64,000 bases of DNA, from the NCBI GenBank assembly GCA_032871835.1, contig CM065298.1, positions 77,528,154 to 77,592,153 of the forward strand, in the 5' to 3' direction. The first letter of the stretch is position 1; the number at the start of each line of letters is the position of its first letter. This stretch comes from Dipteronia dyeriana. Its lineage: Eukaryota; Streptophyta; Magnoliopsida; Sapindales; Sapindaceae. This document shows, piece by piece, positions 11,430-22,201 of the stretch. A program made the position numbers and the translations under genes. The notes beneath the pieces were generated by a model. It did not search any database. It was not told the DNA's origin and saw only the letters and a list, made by a program, of their open reading frames with translations.

Positions 11430-13738
11430 TGTAAGGAAAAATCGGTTCAAAATGTGGCAGAACTTAAAATTAGGGCTTGGTATATTATATTTTTTTTCCC
11501 TTTTAATAGAAAGAACCTTAACCCTAGATTAATTGACGTATATTAAAAGTATCGTACCTTTTTTTCATGACAATTGAACTAGCGTCGAATTTAATCCGCA
11601 AGATCTTCCAATCCAATCACGAATGTGAATCACCTAGGATTGTGGGCTCCCTTTCTTTTAATTGTATACCTGAGGATGGAAAAAAAAAACAAATTCTTCT
11701 TCTTTGTTAGTCACAATAATCCTCCAAGAGAAAACCTAAGAACGTTTGGCCACTTGTGAATTATCAATCTATTTGATTGAAACTCGCGTGAACCTTGATT
11801 TGATGTTGTATACAAAACCTTTTTCTATAAAGGCTACTAGTGCACTATCGAAAACAAAGCATTCCTGTTTTCTCTTCTCCCTGACCGAATTCAATACACA
11901 ATATCTATGAGTTGGACGAAATTTTTTTTATAAGGAAGTTTTTTTTATATAACTATAAAAAAAACAAATAAAAAACAACATCTAACACCGAAAATTAGGT
12001 CTTGGTCGAAATTCTATTTAGGAGTATATATAGGTGGGCGAAAATCCTCCTAGAAAGAGAATTTCTACTTCACCAAGACTCCTATCAAAATTTAGATTCA
12101 AACCTCTTAAAAATAGGATTTATTTTACACACAAATACTCCTAATCCAACTCAAATAGTGTATTTATTCAATAACCAACTATTAAATATAAATTAAATTG
12201 TGACTAAATCAAAATCTTTCTAATTTGACCAATTGTCAATTTAAGTCCTAATAGAAATCAAATACTTCCTAATTTGACTAGATAAATAAATTCTTTTTAT
12301 TTATCTACTTATCAAATATAGTATTTGATACTTATCATATTACCAACAATAATATGACTCTAGGAGATCTTCTCCTACTAGGAAAAAGATTTTGACTTTT
12401 AATTAAATAAATAAATAAATAAATAATTAACAAATTAATTAATTTTTATTTAATTAAATCTTAAAATAAAAAACAATATAATAAGCTGTTATGTATAGCC
12501 TTAACCGCCCAAGCCAATATATACGGGCCAAATATTGTTTTTCCTTTTTATTAAATCCATTGGACTTAAATAAAAAGTCTTCACGTGAACTAGACCCATT
12601 CTTACTAAAAGAAACAAGTCCACATGCCTTAATACAATTCTAGATGGACCCATAAATTGGACCGGTAGAATATATCAAGTGATCCATGCAAGTTCGTGTG
12701 GATCGGGGATCTTAGCGGGCTATCTAAATTTAAGCTCTAATAGACATAAACTAATCACAATCAACAATGATTAACTTAGGTCCGATCTATTAATTTTAGT
12801 TCATTTCACTAAAGAACTAAAATTGAACTCTTAAATAAAGATAGAATAAGTTAATAATGCTCATTCATACCCTAGACAATCTTAATGGAGAAAGTGTATC
12901 CTCGTGAAGAATACCAGTAGTCGCTAAGAGCTCAAAGACCACATATAGCTCTCAAAGTTACTATATTTACTCGTATGATCACATTTTGAACTTGGATATT
13001 TTGACTTGTCCAGAAGCCATATTTCAATAGACAATATTGAAAACTTAACGTTAAGATTTAATATCCAATACCTCAAAACATCCATATGATAATACTTTTC
13101 TACTCTCATTAAATAAATTGAGCCACGATGTCCATATCTATAAATGAAATCCTCTATCGATTAACAAATTAATACCACCAAACTATCAAGGATAGACTTT
13201 GCTATATAATCGTACTCATTGAAAGCTCAAATGACAACACTTGCAACCATAAGTCCATCATTTATCTCTGAATTGAAATAGACTCTCTGATTGTCTTCAA
13301 GTGAAAACTTTAATCCATTAACGGTTCTAGATAAAGTATTTCACTGTGATCCAATTCAATGCACCCAATGCACTAGATTCTTTTGCCCAAATACACCATA
13401 CTTTGATGATTTTAGACTCATCATATCACATTTGATCCCACTCAAATGTTAGTAAAATAATCTACAACTTTGACAAGATAAGGCGCCCAACCTTTATCTT
13501 AAGTTATGAATATTATTCAAGAATAACTAAAGAATTGTGGCTATCTCATACATATCCAGATGTATGAACAATTCTTTTTTTTTTCAGTCTTTTGACTTTA
13601 TGATTATTTACTTTTGATAATTATAATAATTAAACTATAAATGCTATAAGATTTGTTAAACTATAAATCACTTTATTAATATGAAAAGATTGTCAAATAC
13701 ATTATTACACTCTTGCTATCGAGCATAATCCCAAAACA
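11430..13738 (-). repeat. 5' LTR of copia element C
   Basis: This is a direct repeat of 4149-6377, 2309 bases long. It differs by substitutions and by short insertions (for example near 12080-12110, 12400-12425 and 12620-12665). The TATA-like element of the other copy is altered here (TTTATAGAAAAAGG, minus strand, near 11819-11832), so the promoter of this copy has decayed. Confidence 0.92.
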
Positions 13739-13871
13739 ATAGGTGTATTTTCCGTTCAGCCAAAACGTTACCAAGATGAGTTGCAGCCTCAACAAACTCT
13801 TTGTATTTCCCATAATTAGTGTCACAAAACACACAAATGTTTGTGAATCGTTTAGCTTAAGGTGATGCCAT
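13739..13871 (-). pseudogene. LOG: LOG-like pseudogene, N-terminal part with its start codon
   Basis: On the minus strand an ATG at 13871 opens the frame MASP, followed by TAA, then KRFTNICVFCDTNYGKYKEF, VEAATHLGNVLAERKIHL. This is the N-terminus of a plant LOG phosphoribohydrolase (family pattern ICVFCGS...). The frame runs straight into the copia insertion and resumes at 4148 with GGNLGLMG. The start is supported by the TATA box at 13942-13950 and by the lack of upstream LOG-like sequence. The premature TAA at codon 5 and the damage further on make this a pseudogene. Confidence 0.85.
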
Positions 13872-13941
13872 TAATGCATTCTCTGAATTTTTCTTTTGAA
13901 TGCTTATGAGTGCTTTGAAGCAAAAAAGAAAACAAATGCTT

Positions 13942-13950
13942 GTATTTATA
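13942..13950 (-). promoter_or_regulatory. TATA box of the LOG-like pseudogene
   Basis: On the minus strand TATAAATACA lies about 70 bases upstream of the LOG start codon, within the sequence GATCTATAAATACAAGC. The spacing fits a short 5' untranslated region. Its presence means the copy was not simply reverse-transcribed from a mature LOG mRNA, which would lack a promoter. Confidence 0.55.
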
Positions 13951-14116
13951 GATCCCGAAAAGGTAACACAATGATACGCCTATATGTATAGTGCAGTGCA
14001 TTTGTCAATGATAATATATCCAAATGGTTCAAAATTCAAAAGTAAACAACAATAACTTTAAAAGACATTAAATGCAGTAGGAAAAAGATAATAAAATCAA
14101 AAGGATATTTACTGGT

Positions 14117-14760
14117 AGTTATGATTGTGGCTCACATCTTCCTTTGGTTTTACGTCCAGTAAAGACTTCAATGCCCTCTATGGGTCAGAGATATGCTTCC
14201 CATCCAATTTTCTTTTAAATTGACAAACAGGGTCTTTTAAAGTCAGATTCCCAAGACTATATTGTGCATGTTCTTTTTGAAATTGTTGTCATAATCGGTC
14301 AATTTTCATTTGCACATATCCACTAGGATGTGCATCAAGAGTCGTTAGGATATTATCCAATGACTCCCTATGCAAACCATGCCTAATTAATAAAATTTTA
14401 TCCTCACAATTATTAGACACCATTCTTAAAGAACGACAATGTGTGTTGCAAGTTGTACGTGCACATTTGTGAAAAGTAACATCTAACTTCTTAGCTCTTC
14501 GTTTTCTTGCAAGGTTACTTCTTCCAAAACCAGGCATGTAAGATATAAATGAATCAGCAGACTCACCTGCTAGACGTACCTTAGCTTCAATCAACCAACA
14601 AATATCAGTAGAAATGTTGTACATCATCAGTAAGCATAATCTTTCGGACCGTGCTTTGTAAATCTTTTTCAGAGCATTTTAGGGCAACGATGGAAAATGT
14701 TTTTACAGGTTTGTGAAAATTTCATCCATGCCTTGTTTTGGGGAATCAGTTATTTGGAAA
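14117..14760 (-). pseudogene. Unrecognised coding segment fused in frame behind the gypsy B protease
   Basis: A long frame with only a few stops continues directly from the protease reading frame of element B. Its best open part (14289-14627, 112 residues) contains SADSFISYMPGF, RKRRAKKLDVTFHKC, a Cys/His cluster (HKCARTTCNTHC), EDKILLIRHGL and LDAHPSGYV. The frame then goes on through FKRKLDGKHISDP to about 14117. It is not RT, RNase H, integrase or any retroviral domain known to me, yet it occupies the place of RT. The basic stretch and paired Cys/His residues suggest a nucleic-acid-binding or zinc-binding protein; that is only an inference. It could be a captured host gene fragment or an element-specific protein. 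Confidence 0.5.
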
Positions 14761-15767
14761 ACTTGCTCTTTTGTGAGGTTAGAAGAGATTACCACAAGGT
14801 AGGTATGCTCGTTTCCAAGGTAAGCATGTTTGAGTCCTTCTAGTAAGGGCTTCAAATTCTGTTGAGGTACTTTTTCTTCTGGCTCGTCATCTTTCTGTTC
14901 CAATTCTTCAAAATATGAAGTGTCTCCTTCTTCATCGACAACTTGCAAACAATTATCAAGATGTGAATGCATGCATGACTCAGGTGAATTGATCAAACAA
15001 ACTTCAGATGAGTTAAAAAAATCCTTTTGAACATGATCTTTAACATTGGTTTCAATAATGTCTACGTCTTTATCTTCATTTTCATCATCAAATGGTTCCT
15101 TAGACATATTGAAAACATTAAGCTTAATTTCCATATTTCCAAAAGACATGTTCATTATTCCATTCCTGTAATTAATCAAGGCATTAGCAGTGGCTAAAAA
15201 TGGACGGTCCAATATAACAGGAATTGATTTGTGCTCATTAACAACATGTTTTGTTTCCAAGATAATAAAATTTGCTAGGTAGATAAATTTATCGATTTGT
15301 ACTAACACATCTTCCACTATTTCTTTTGGTATTTTAATTGACCTATCAGCAAGACATAGTGTGGTTGAAGTCGGTTTTAACTCACCAAGTTTAAGTCGCT
15401 GATAAATTGAGTATAGGAGCAAATTTACACTAGCACCTGGGTCAAGTAAAACATGCTCAATTTTATAGTTACCAATTATGCAGGAAATAGTGGGAGAGCC
15501 AGGATCTTTATATTTCAAAATATTTTTGTTGGAAAGAATGAAACTTACATGTTCAAACATAAAGGCTTTCTTTCTTACCTGATGCTTCCTTTTCACAGTA
15601 CACAGATCCTTCAAAAATTTGGCATTGGAAAGTACATGTTTGATCGCATCCAACAAAGGGATATTGATCTTTATCTGTTTGAAAATTTCAAATATCTCTG
15701 GGGGTATGCTTCGATTTCTATGAATTTTTAAAAGCCTGAGAAAATAGGAGTGTAGATGGGGATTCAA
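14703..15767 (-). pseudogene. Gypsy element B: aspartic protease region
   Basis: The 354-residue open stretch carries the retropepsin of a plant Ty3/gypsy element of the Athila/Tat type. Visible are SPTISCIIG, the active-site block LLDPGASVNLL (the catalytic Asp is present), LKPTSTTLCLADRSIKIPKEI, VEDVLVQIDKFIYLANFIIL and ILDRPFLATANALI. An acidic linker and HTYLVVISSNLTKEQ follow; in complete elements the last leads into RT. Here the retroviral similarity stops at KEQ and an unrelated segment continues in the same frame. The protease cuts the Gag-Pol polyprotein. The apparent start is an internal Met; the true frame continues from gag. Confidence 0.85.
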
Positions 15768-17355
15768 TTATTTCTTCATCAATAGTGGTTTCATCAACCC
15801 CTTCTTTACCCTTGGAAAATGACCCATCATCATTTTTACCAGATTCAAGAATAGGTTTTTCGATGACCTTACCACTACGGAGAGTGATAATTGATTTGAC
15901 TTGGTCTGGGCGTTGGTTATTGTCATAGGAACTTGACTGACTCTTGGGATTTGGTTGTCATTGAGATGGAAACTTACATTTTTCATGTGTGGTGAGTGTA
16001 GAAGCAATTTTTGCCAAAGTATCTTTAACATCTGTCAAGGTTTGTGAAGTTTGGCTGTTAATGGCTTCTTGCTTCTCAATGAATGAGTGCAAAGTGTCTT
16101 CAAGGTTTTTCCTAGATGGTGGGACATAAGGTGCATAACCTTGAGGGTTTTAGAAATTCTGGTGTGTTTGTGGATGCGATGGACCTGGTGGTTGTGAAGA
16201 TTGGGCTTGATTGTTGTTTCTCCAACCAAGATTGTAGGTTTGTGAGTATGGGTTGAAATTTGGCTTGTTGAAAGTGTACAAAGCATTGGCTTGTTCATAA
16301 AGGCAAACTTTTAAGGCTGGTAAAGTTAGGCAACTATGAGTGATAATCACATACATGGCATGCAATTTCTTATACAGATTTTACATGTTCACTATTTTTA
16401 GTTTCTAAAGCTTCAACTTTCCTAGGTAGGGATGCAATTCTAGCTTGAAGGTCATGGTCTTCCCTAAGATTGTAAATGCCTCCACCAGATAGAGATGGTT
16501 GGAACCAATGGTGTCCCAATTTTAAGCATTTTCAGCGATGTGGTCAAGCTAGTCAAGTGCTTCTTCAGAATTTTTGTCCCTGAACTCCCTATTACACATT
16601 ATCTCAATGACTTGTCTATTTTAGGGTATTAGTCCCTCGTAGAAATATGACACTATCCTCCATGTTTTGAAACCATGATATAGACAGACATTTAACAACT
16701 CTTTGAACCTATTCCAACATTGGTAAAGAGTTTCCCCAGGTTTTTGGGTAAATGAAGTGATTTTCCTCTTAAGAGAGTTTATTTTATGAGATAGAAAAAA
16801 TTTCTTTAAGAACTATTGTTGTATATCATTCCAAGTTCGGATTGATCCTGACCTAAGGTTTTGTAACTAGGTTTTAGCTTTATCTTTTAAGGAAAGGGGA
16901 AAAACTTAAGCATGATTATATCCATGCTAACATTTTGGTCAGTGCAAGTGTTACAGACTTCCTCAAACTCCCTAAGATGCAAATATGGATTTTTAGATTC
17001 AATACCGTGAAATTGGGTAAAAGTTGAATGATTCCCGGTTTAAAATTAAAATGTGCTGCATTTGTGGGAAAGCTATGCATGAAGATGCTCCAGTACGTGT
17101 GGGGTTCATGTAGTTTCTAAGAGTTCTAGGTGGATTTGCGTTAATGTGGTGGTCATGGTCAACATAAGGGGGATGGTTGTTATGTTGAGACATGTTGTCA
17201 AGATTGTCTAAAAGGTTCTCGGATTGGTTTCCTAATGGATGTCTAAGTGGGATTTCACCCATGTTGTTGGTGAATGTGGGTGATTGTGTTTTCCTAATTA
17301 ACCTACCGCTAGATGTTCGAGTCCAACATCTCATGCAAGTTTGATGAGGGTTCAT
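15768..17355 (-). pseudogene. Gypsy element B: gag
   Basis: Gag is spread over several frames. The N-terminal part starts about 17355 (MNPHQTCMRCWTRTSSGRL) and includes TLRNYMNPTRTGASSCIAFP, the typical plant Athila/Tat gag entry. REFEEVCNTCTDQNVSMDII and the CWDRYKDLL-like capsid blocks are readable between 17000 and 16500 but broken by stops. The C-terminal part (16035-16365) contains YNLGWRNNNQAQ and proline-rich sequence, then a helix-forming stretch ending before the protease. Gag forms the particle that packages the element RNA. It is interrupted by many stops and at least two frameshifts. Confidence 0.78.
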
Positions 17356-17712
17356 GAAGGTGAAATACATAAAAATGAGGAAAATGAGGAAAATAAAAGA
17401 AAAGTGGTGAAAATAACTAAGATGCAAAATTCTAAGGGTGTAAATGCAAATATATACAACTATTGGCGTCAAATTGTAAATACCTATAAATCTGGGGACT
17501 AAAGTGAAAATATGAGAGATACGAGGACTAATCTGCAAAAGTGAAAAGTAAAATGACCTATATACAAATACAAACTAAATATCGGCTAAAATGCAAAACT
17601 GAATACAAAGATTATAAAGAAAAAAAAATAGCAAAACTAAAATAAAATTAAAAAGAAATTACCTTTACAAAGAAAATGCGAACTTACCTCCCCGTCAGAG
17701 GCTCTAAAACCT
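17356..17712 (-). other. Leader of gypsy B with a weak primer-binding site
   Basis: The minus-strand sequence just inside the 5' LTR reads AGAGCCTCTGACGGGGAGG (about 17690-17708). It keeps the downstream CGGGGA-like part but not a good 3' CCA-matching stretch of a tRNA-Asp-type site, so the primer assignment is weak. The remainder is AT-rich leader. Confidence 0.4.
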
Positions 17713-18702
17713 TGACACATCATAAAGAAGTGTTCCTACTCTCAAGTATAAGAGTGTCAAAGTAATAAATTAACCGGTAAGACCGGGTCGAACCATAGGG
17801 AGGTTGTTCACTTGTCCTTGTAGAATTAATTATCTAGATTAATTATTAAGCTTGTTATAAAAATGTAAATCTATTAAAATTAAAACTGGGACTAAGGGAT
17901 CCACTGTTGGCAATTTAAATATGATTCAATTATTAATGTTTAGTCAAGATTAATGGGAGGGTATTCCACTCCACTGACCACTCTCTGATAGATATGGGTA
18001 AAGTACTCATTGTGCCAAACAACATCTGTCTGTCTACAGTGAGTCAAAAACTCCACAAAAATCAGAGAGGGGTAGGTCTCCTATTTATAAAAAATACGAA
18101 CAAAAATTGACCATCGGATGAATTTAGAATGGAGGGTCCAGATTTCACCACGTTATCAGTGAATAGTAAATAGTAACCGCATCAATGAAAGTCAATAGTG
18201 AACAGTGAACAGTGAACCGACTTCTAGAATATGATTCCCTGCGGTCGTGTGTATGGTGCACTCACAATTTAGTCCAATAAAAATGTGTCACGTCATCAGT
18301 TAACAGACAAAGTCAATAGTCTTCTAGAATGTGATTCCCCGCAGCCGCATGTACAGTGCACTCACAATTCGGTCCAATAGGAATGTGCCAAATCATCAGT
18401 GGACATTGAAAGTCAGTTGTGAACAGTGAATAGTTAAAATTACAAAAATACTCTTCATGACCTTCCTAGGGATTTTTGACGTTCTAAACTTGACAATGAT
18501 GTTTGTTTTGCCATATGACTTCTCCATAATTCTGAATTGACCATATGACCTCTGAAATATAAAGAAAAATACACTGATTACCACACAACACAATTATTTA
18601 AGCAAGCGAACGAAAATATGTCTAAATTGATGAATTAATCATATTGAAAGTTTAAAATGATGATATTATCCCTTTTAAACATACACTTTTCAGTGTTAAT
18701 CA
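17713..18702 (-). repeat. 5' LTR of gypsy element B
   Basis: This 990-base direct repeat of 1231-2386 starts TGACACATCAT and ends GTTAATCA on the plus strand. A promoter TATA box is visible on the minus strand (TTTATAAATAGGAGACC, 18078-18094). That segment is replaced by unrelated sequence in the 3' LTR. The same tandem pair of GGTGCACT-containing units is present at about 18210-18400. Confidence 0.9.
18078..18094 (-). promoter_or_regulatory. TATA box in the 5' LTR of gypsy B
   Basis: The minus-strand motif TTTATAAATAGGAGACC fits a plant RNA polymerase II TATA box of an LTR, with the U3 region upstream and the R/U5 region and gag downstream. No other core element could be assigned. Confidence 0.6.
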
Positions 18703-18890
18703 CTAGGCACTCAAGATGTTTACTGAGCGTGATCGACCAATACACCATGAACATCTCGATGCCTGATTCGGACTACTATAACAATTGCGTCGTTCGGCTT
18801 CACATAGACCACATGCAAATCTGCTTCTATGAAAATGATAGAATCCTGCCCTTTTTTGTTCCTCTAGGGATTAGGTTCGATCGAATTCAC
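18703..18890 (-). pseudogene. Gypsy element A: protease N-terminal half
   Basis: In the minus-strand frame, IIFIEADLHVVYVKPNDAIV and HGVLVDHAQ align with the start of plant gypsy retropepsins, in which LVDxGSS is the active site. The Gly-Ser-Ser part is altered to HAQ and the frame then stops. Element B begins at 18702, so the rest of the protease is at 640-1230. Confidence 0.7.
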
Positions 18891-20732
18891 GTCTAGGTCT
18901 TTTGGAGCATACATGGCATCATGAGTCTATGTCACTCTTCCCTGTTACTTCAACCCATGTAGGGCCTTCCAAATATCGTGTTTATTGCCCTCTTGTCCCC
19001 ATTTCGACTAGGGCTCTCCTTTTTCTCTTAGTTCCCCTCTAACCAATCATCCCGACGAGGTTCCTTTTGTTAATTTTTTGTCTTTTTAAGAATTAAATCT
19101 TTAAGATGACTCTTCTGATAAGCATCTCAATGTGATCCCTTAATTGGTAACATTTGGACATGTCATGGTTGTTTTGCTTATGGAACCTGCAATACTTGGT
19201 TGTGTCTCTTTAGGAGTAGATTGATTGCCTATAAAGGTACTTGACTAACCTTTTGTCATCTACAATGCCCAAGATTTCCTCTTGCTTCTTGGAGAGGAGT
19301 GGGTGGTTGTTGTACTGGCCTTGGAACTTTCTTTAGTTTCGACCATTTTTACGATTCTTGTCTCGACGACCATCCTTGTTTTTGTTGTCCTCTTAGTGAT
19401 CACCTTTCTAGCTCTTCGAGTTGCCCTATTTTGATTTAGCACTTTCTTTGGGATGACCATCATGGGCATAACTCCCTCCATGAGCTAGTTCTTCTTTTTC
19501 GACCGTCGCATAACTACCCGCCACATCCCTCAGGTCCGCATAAGTATTCAGGCATTTTCTCCTCAACTTGAAGGATAACCGACTGTTTTGCATGTTATTA
19601 GTAAAGGCCACCACCACAACCTCATCATTAAGATTGTGAACCTGTTCATGTTATCCTTTAAAGCTTCATTCTTCTCCTGCTTGAAAGTATCAAGATGAGC
19701 TACCGACTTCCTTATTTGAATATTTTCCATGAAGTGTTGCAAAAAAGCTTAGGTCCAAAAAAACTTAGATTAGTTCTTGGAAATTTCTAATTGTTTTCGA
19801 TAGAGTCTTCCAAACTATCTAGATCCCAGCTACCCGAGTGTTTATGGAAATGTCAAGCATAACAGTGGGTCATTATAGGCATATTGTGCCATTGCGCTTT
19901 GAAAACGTCTTACATGCTCTTTTAGATCCACACTTGTTTTGAATTGTTCGACATGTTGCATTCTGAATCTTTTCGGGAAATGGGTTTGAAGGATACTATC
20001 GATGAAAGGACTTTCAAAGTCATGGTCTAATAAAGCATTTGGCCCTTAACAACACTTTAATGCTTCCACCTTCTAGGTTAGCCTTCATATTAAGATATCA
20101 CATTCACACTAAGGCTAGCCATTTAGGCCAAAGCGTTGATGGACAATGACCGCGAATGTCTACCTCAGTTCGAGTACTAGGGGTGCTGAACCTTATCAAA
20201 GATTTACCTGTCTGGCATCTTCTACAAGGTGGCTAGTCACTACCATCTAACGAGTTTGATCGGCTCCGCTTACAGGCCCCCCTTTGAGTTTCCTCAACCC
20301 AAAGTTCGTATGATAGCATTTTTGCCTAGTTTTATAGTTGGGAACATTTCTCATGTGCCACCCCGCTTGCCAGTTCATACATTATTGTTTAGTTCGGGGC
20401 TCCTTATTCAGCTTCAAGGGTGCACCTAGTGTTTGTGCAACAATCTTTGAGCGCAACCTCTAGGTTTGGCGTACGATATGAGTGCTCAAATCATATGGTG
20501 AGGTTATCCGAGCAGTCGCTGATAGGGTAATCCCTTGTCTAGTTGCTTCTTCGATGACCCAGAGCAAAATAGCCTGGATCTGTTGTAGAGCTATTAAGCT
20601 CACTTCAACTGGTTATTTGTGAGGGGCAACCACTGATTGGCTCCCATTTATAAGACTTCCTATTGATTGGTTTCCTCCAAAGTTTATGTCTCGTGGAGGG
20701 AGGGTTCTGGTTTTTGTTGTGGTCCGATCCAT
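18891..20732 (-). pseudogene. Gypsy element A: gag
   Basis: The minus-strand frame from ATG at 20732 reads MDRTTTKTRTLPPRDINFGG. Further on come KEHVRRFQSAMAQYAYND and LLCLTFP, then AHLDTFKQEKNEALKDNMNRF and AFTNNM with YADLRDVAGSYATVEKEEL. This is the order and spacing of a plant Ty3/gypsy gag (retrotransposon gag domain, PF03732 type). A basic, Lys/Arg/Thr-rich tail (19260-19481) follows in a shifted frame. Many stops and frameshifts are present, more than in the other elements here, consistent with A being the oldest layer of the nest. Confidence 0.82.
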
Positions 20733-20789
20733 GATCACCATCTATGTCAAAAAATTCACATGGGAATTCCTCATTCTTCTAGTGCCAAT
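20733..20789 (-). other. Leader and primer-binding site of gypsy A
   Basis: Minus-strand TTGGCACTAGAAGAATGAGG (20770-20789) follows the LTR end CGCCAACA. It is a degenerate form of the TTGGCGCC-type site found in many plant gypsy elements. Confidence 0.5.
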
Positions 20790-21600
20790 TGTTGGCGATG
20801 ATTTTTCGTTGTTGTGATATTTCAGCCGGCCAACGATGCAATTTGTGATATGTTAATGACAATAATAAATAATAAAATGAAATAAAGAGAGAGACAATTT
20901 TATGTGGTAAAACACCAAGTTGAGAAAACGTCCACGGCTACCAGTGACGACAGTAAAAACGGTTTTCACTATGAGAAAAATAAATTACACACTCAACTCG
21001 CCTTCCTCTCTTAATGCTTGTATATATATATTTTTTGTATATATTGTTTATAGTGAAAGTGGTTGTATTTATATACCCTATGATAACCTAAAACCTGTGG
21101 TGCAAACAGTTAACTTGTAGAATCTTGTTATGATTCAACTTGAAATAATTCCCTTGATTATTTTGATGTCTTTCCTTTTTTGATCCTTATCACGAAATAA
21201 ATATGACTGATTTTGGGCTTGATTAGAACTCTGATACCTTATGAAAGAAGTAAGTTTGTTTCCTGATTGAAGTGTGATTCTTGGTTCTCGTATCTTGGTG
21301 AATTTTCGTTTCCAGTCACGGGGTATTAATAATGCTAGTAGATCTTAATTTGGGCGAGCAATCTTTGCTAGGGAGATATCTTGGCGGACCATAATCTTGC
21401 TTCGCCAAAATTCTCTTCTAGCCAAGACACTCTCCTTGCGACGTATTTTACAACATTTGTTTATTTGCCTAACCATATGCTCGCTCGGATGACGTGTCCT
21501 TAGCCAGCATGTTGCCAGGTTTGACTAATAGACTTTTGAAGACATATCACATCCCTTATCCGATATTCTCGCTAGTTTGGTGATGTGTTAACCAATCAAA
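20790..21600 (-). repeat. 5' LTR of gypsy element A (outer end approximate)
   Basis: The inner edge is clear: plus strand TGTTGGCGATG at 20790, next to the primer-binding site. A TATA box is visible on the minus strand (TATATAAATACAACC, near 21063-21077). The partner LTR is not in the window, so the outer end, placed about 21600, is an estimate. Confidence 0.6.
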
Positions 21601-22201
21601 ATTCACATATAACTAGTCTGATTTTATTGAAAAATACATTTTTTTTTGTTAATTTAATTTTTATAAATCATTTTAATTTTAAAATTTGGATGTTTTTTTT
21701 TTGATATGAAAATAGTTTAATGGATTGTTTTAACCTTTAAGATAAATTAAGGGACTAAGATACTTTCAAGATGTTAGTTAAAGTCAACATTTAGTATTAA
21801 CGGTTTAAGGGACCAATTTGGTCACTTTTGAAAAGTCAATGATCAATTTGACACTTGGGAAAAAAATTGGGACCAATTTGGTCAAAAATGGAAAACTCAC
21901 AAATTACTTGAAATTTTAAAAAAAAATCCAAGAACTATTTGGTCAATTTTCAAAAAAAAAAAAAATTACCCAACATCATTTTATGTCAAATTATAAAATA
22001 AATGATTTTATCTTTTCAAAACTAATAGAATGGTGATATTTACACACTTCAAAAACCATATGTACACTCCTAATTTATATATTTTTAAAATTCCAACATA
22101 CCCTTAAATTATATTAATAATATTTTGTTATAACTATTTTACCTAATTTTTAACTAACTAAACCAAATTAAATAAAGATGAAATAAATAAAATAAAAATA
22201 A
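21601..22201. other. AT-rich spacer, no feature
   Basis: The sequence is low in complexity and contains the palindrome GGGACCAATTTGGTC twice (near 21810 and 21880) plus a weaker ATTTGGTCAATTTTC. These may be relics of a terminal-inverted-repeat element. No coding sequence was recognised. Confidence 0.35.

Larger units (their letters stand above)
4149..13738 (-). mobile_element. Copia element C, near full length, inserted in the LOG pseudogene
   Basis: This is a Ty1/copia element on the minus strand with unusually long LTRs (2.2-2.3 kb) at 4149-6377 and 11430-13738. The internal part holds gag, a remnant of protease, integrase, RT and RNase H in the copia order. The primer-binding site is tRNA-Met-like (minus strand, 11416-11427) and a clean polypurine tract lies at 6378-6389. 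A perfect 5-bp target duplication is not visible, but the LOG frame resumes on either side (ERKIHL before, GGNLGLMG after), so the ends are correct to within a few bases. Stops and a deletion around the protease make it inactive. Confidence 0.9.
1231..18702 (-). mobile_element. Gypsy element B, chimeric, carrying a LOG gene copy and an unknown coding segment
   Basis: The element is bounded by two direct LTRs of about 1 kb, each starting with TG and ending with CA on both strands. The flanking pentamers are ttagg (left) and ctagg (right), a one-mismatch target duplication. Without the 9.6-kb copia insertion C it would be about 7.9 kb. In minus-strand order it holds the 5' LTR, leader, gag, protease, an unrecognised coding segment, a LOG-like pseudogene, a 1.2-kb 3' region with a tandem repeat, a polypurine tract and the 3' LTR. 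No RT, RNase H or integrase domain is visible, so it is non-autonomous. The gag and protease sequences resemble the Athila/Tat non-chromovirus branch. The insertion point is inside the protease of gypsy element A, which confirms both boundaries independently. Confidence 0.85.
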
